64,000 bases of DNA from Rhizophagus clarus. Lineage: Eukaryota; Glomeromycota; Glomeromycetes; Glomerales; Glomeraceae. The first letter of the stretch is position 1, and every line of letters begins with the position of its first letter. The stretch lies in assembly GCA_015698045.1 (NCBI GenBank), contig BLAL01000081.1, positions 230,656 to 294,655 on the forward strand. The letters run 5' to 3'. The notes beneath the pieces are model-generated. The model saw nothing but the letters and a program-made list of their open reading frames with translations, had not been told where the DNA came from and did not search any database. A program made the translations under genes and the position numbers. This document shows, one piece after another, positions 62,680 to 64,000 of the stretch.

Positions 62680-64000
62680 ATTCCGAGATAGAGAACTAAT
62701 GTAACAAATTCTGTCAATGCGTTGCAGATAAAAATCAATGTAACCATTAACAATTTTTTTTCCTGATCAATTATTGATCTAAATTTCCATTTATTTATCG
62801 TGACCACGATATTCATGTCAAATTTTTTCAGATCATTACCCTAGATTCCACCAATGTGCTGCAGATAAGATCTTTTGCAGATAAAGAATCAACAGAACTG
62901 TTGACAAAATTTTTTTCCGATCAATTTTTGATCTAAATTTCTGTTCATGTCCTGCGATCACCTTACATGTAACCGCAATTTTTCTATTTCCCAAAATTTC
63001 ATCAATTTACTTTACATTGCACTAATATTGCACTGTTAAATATTTAATATAATATTTTTTCTATTAAGATTAAAAGAATAGTTAATAATTTATTATCAAT
63101 CCTAATTATTAAAATAAATATATAATATATTAAACATATGAAAAAATGTACTCTATTTAAGTATTAGGACAGCATAATATAGTACGTACAGTATAATTCT
63201 TCAACCCTGATTATGTAACCATTAACAAATTTTCTCCTGATCAATTATCCCGAAAATCCGTTTATGTCCTGCGATCACGATATTCACGTCAAATTTTCAG
63301 ATTACCCCTGAATTCTATCAATGCGCTGCAGATAAAAAATCAATGTAATCATTAACAATTTTTTTCCGGTCAATTATTGATCTAAATTTCTATTTATTTA
63401 TTGCGACACGATATTCATGCCAAATTTTTCAGATCATTACCCCTAGATTCCACAAATGTGCTTGCAGATTAAAGATCTTTTGCAGATAAAGAATCAACAG
63501 AACTGTTGACAAAATTTTTTCTGATCAATTTGTTGATCTAAATTTTCTGTTCATGTCCTGCGATCACCTTACATGTAACCGCAATTTTTCCATTTCCCCA
63601 AAATTTCATCAATTTACTGTATACATTGCACTAATATTGTACTGTTAAATATTAATATAATATTTTTTTCTATAAGATTAAAAGAATAGTTAATAATTTA
63701 TTATCAATCCTAATTATTAAAATAAATTATAATATATTAAACATATGAAAAAATGTACTCTATTTAAAGTATTAGGATAGCATAGTAATATAGTACGTAC
63801 AGTATAATTCTTCAACCCTGATTATGTAACTTAACAAATTTTTTCTCCTGATCAATTATCCCGAAAAATCGTTTATGTCTTGCGATCTACGATATTCATG
63901 TTCAAAATTTTTCAGATTACCCCTGAATTCTATCAATGCGCTGCAGATAAAAAATCAATGTAACCATTAAATAATTTTTTCGATCAATTATTGATCTAAA
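62680..64000 (-). repeat. Same array in reverse orientation, with a 608-bp tandem unit
   Basis: CGTTTATGTCCTGCGATCAC-like units (reverse complement of the 61-kb units) lie at about 62945, 63258, 63550 and 63870. A longer block of about 608 bp is tandemly repeated: 63021-63628 and 63629 to the end share ACTAATATTG, CTGTTAAATATTTAATATAA, TTATCAATCCTAATTATTAA and AGTACGTACAGTATAATTCT. The array continues beyond the window. Confidence 0.8.

Overview
The window reads as strongly AT-rich nuclear DNA of a fungus, most likely an arbuscular mycorrhizal fungus (Glomeromycotina, Rhizophagus-like). The reasons are: short GT-AG spliceosomal introns of about 60-100 nt, a MATA_HMG-type HMG-box gene, a fungal-type cytochrome P450, a Kar5/Tht1-like nuclear fusion gene, very large homopolymer-rich intergenic regions and many kinds of DNA transposon remnants. 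The genus is inferred from these features; no rRNA or tRNA gene was found to confirm it.

Positions 1-23,600 are the host-gene half. On the minus strand lie a membrane protein of unknown function (985-2319), an FCP1/SCP1-like HAD phosphatase-fold protein whose signature reads DLNGT instead of DxDGT (7030-8220), and a five-exon cytochrome P450 (9290-11203) followed by a broken copy of its own 5' end (11381-11620). On the plus strand, a 15-exon gene at 12913-16755 can be assembled into a 505-residue Kar5/Tht1/Brambleberry-like karyogamy protein; it uses two GC-AG introns, one of them 1.2 kb long and filled with tandem repeats. An intact MATA_HMG-box gene (22413-23537) lies about 5.7 kb further on. 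Degenerate coding fragments occur at 185-380 and 5455-5893.

Positions 23,600-38,570 are almost gene-free: microsatellites, poly(A)/poly(T), an 11-bp perfect hairpin and a few coding-like fragments.

Positions 38,570-54,400 are a mobile-element district. In order: a 453-bp hAT-like MITE; a 4.4-kb element with TAA target duplication and a spliced Myb/SANT-like gene (PIF/Harbinger-like), containing a tandem array of splice-site-bracketed mini-exons; a 1.3-kb TTA-flanked inverted-repeat element; a 300-bp MITE with a 6-bp target duplication; and a 4.6-kb relative of that MITE which sits inside interstitial telomere-like repeats and itself carries an internally deleted piggyBac copy.

Positions 54,400-64,000 hold palindromic and tandem satellites, a decayed five-exon transposase-like gene (57298-60921, two stops and one frameshift), and a repeat array that changes orientation near 62.66 kb and encloses a small two-exon gene for a 63-residue basic protein (62170-62438). 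The host genes do not form an operon. The only functional theme is the nearness of a nuclear-fusion gene and a mating-type-like HMG gene.
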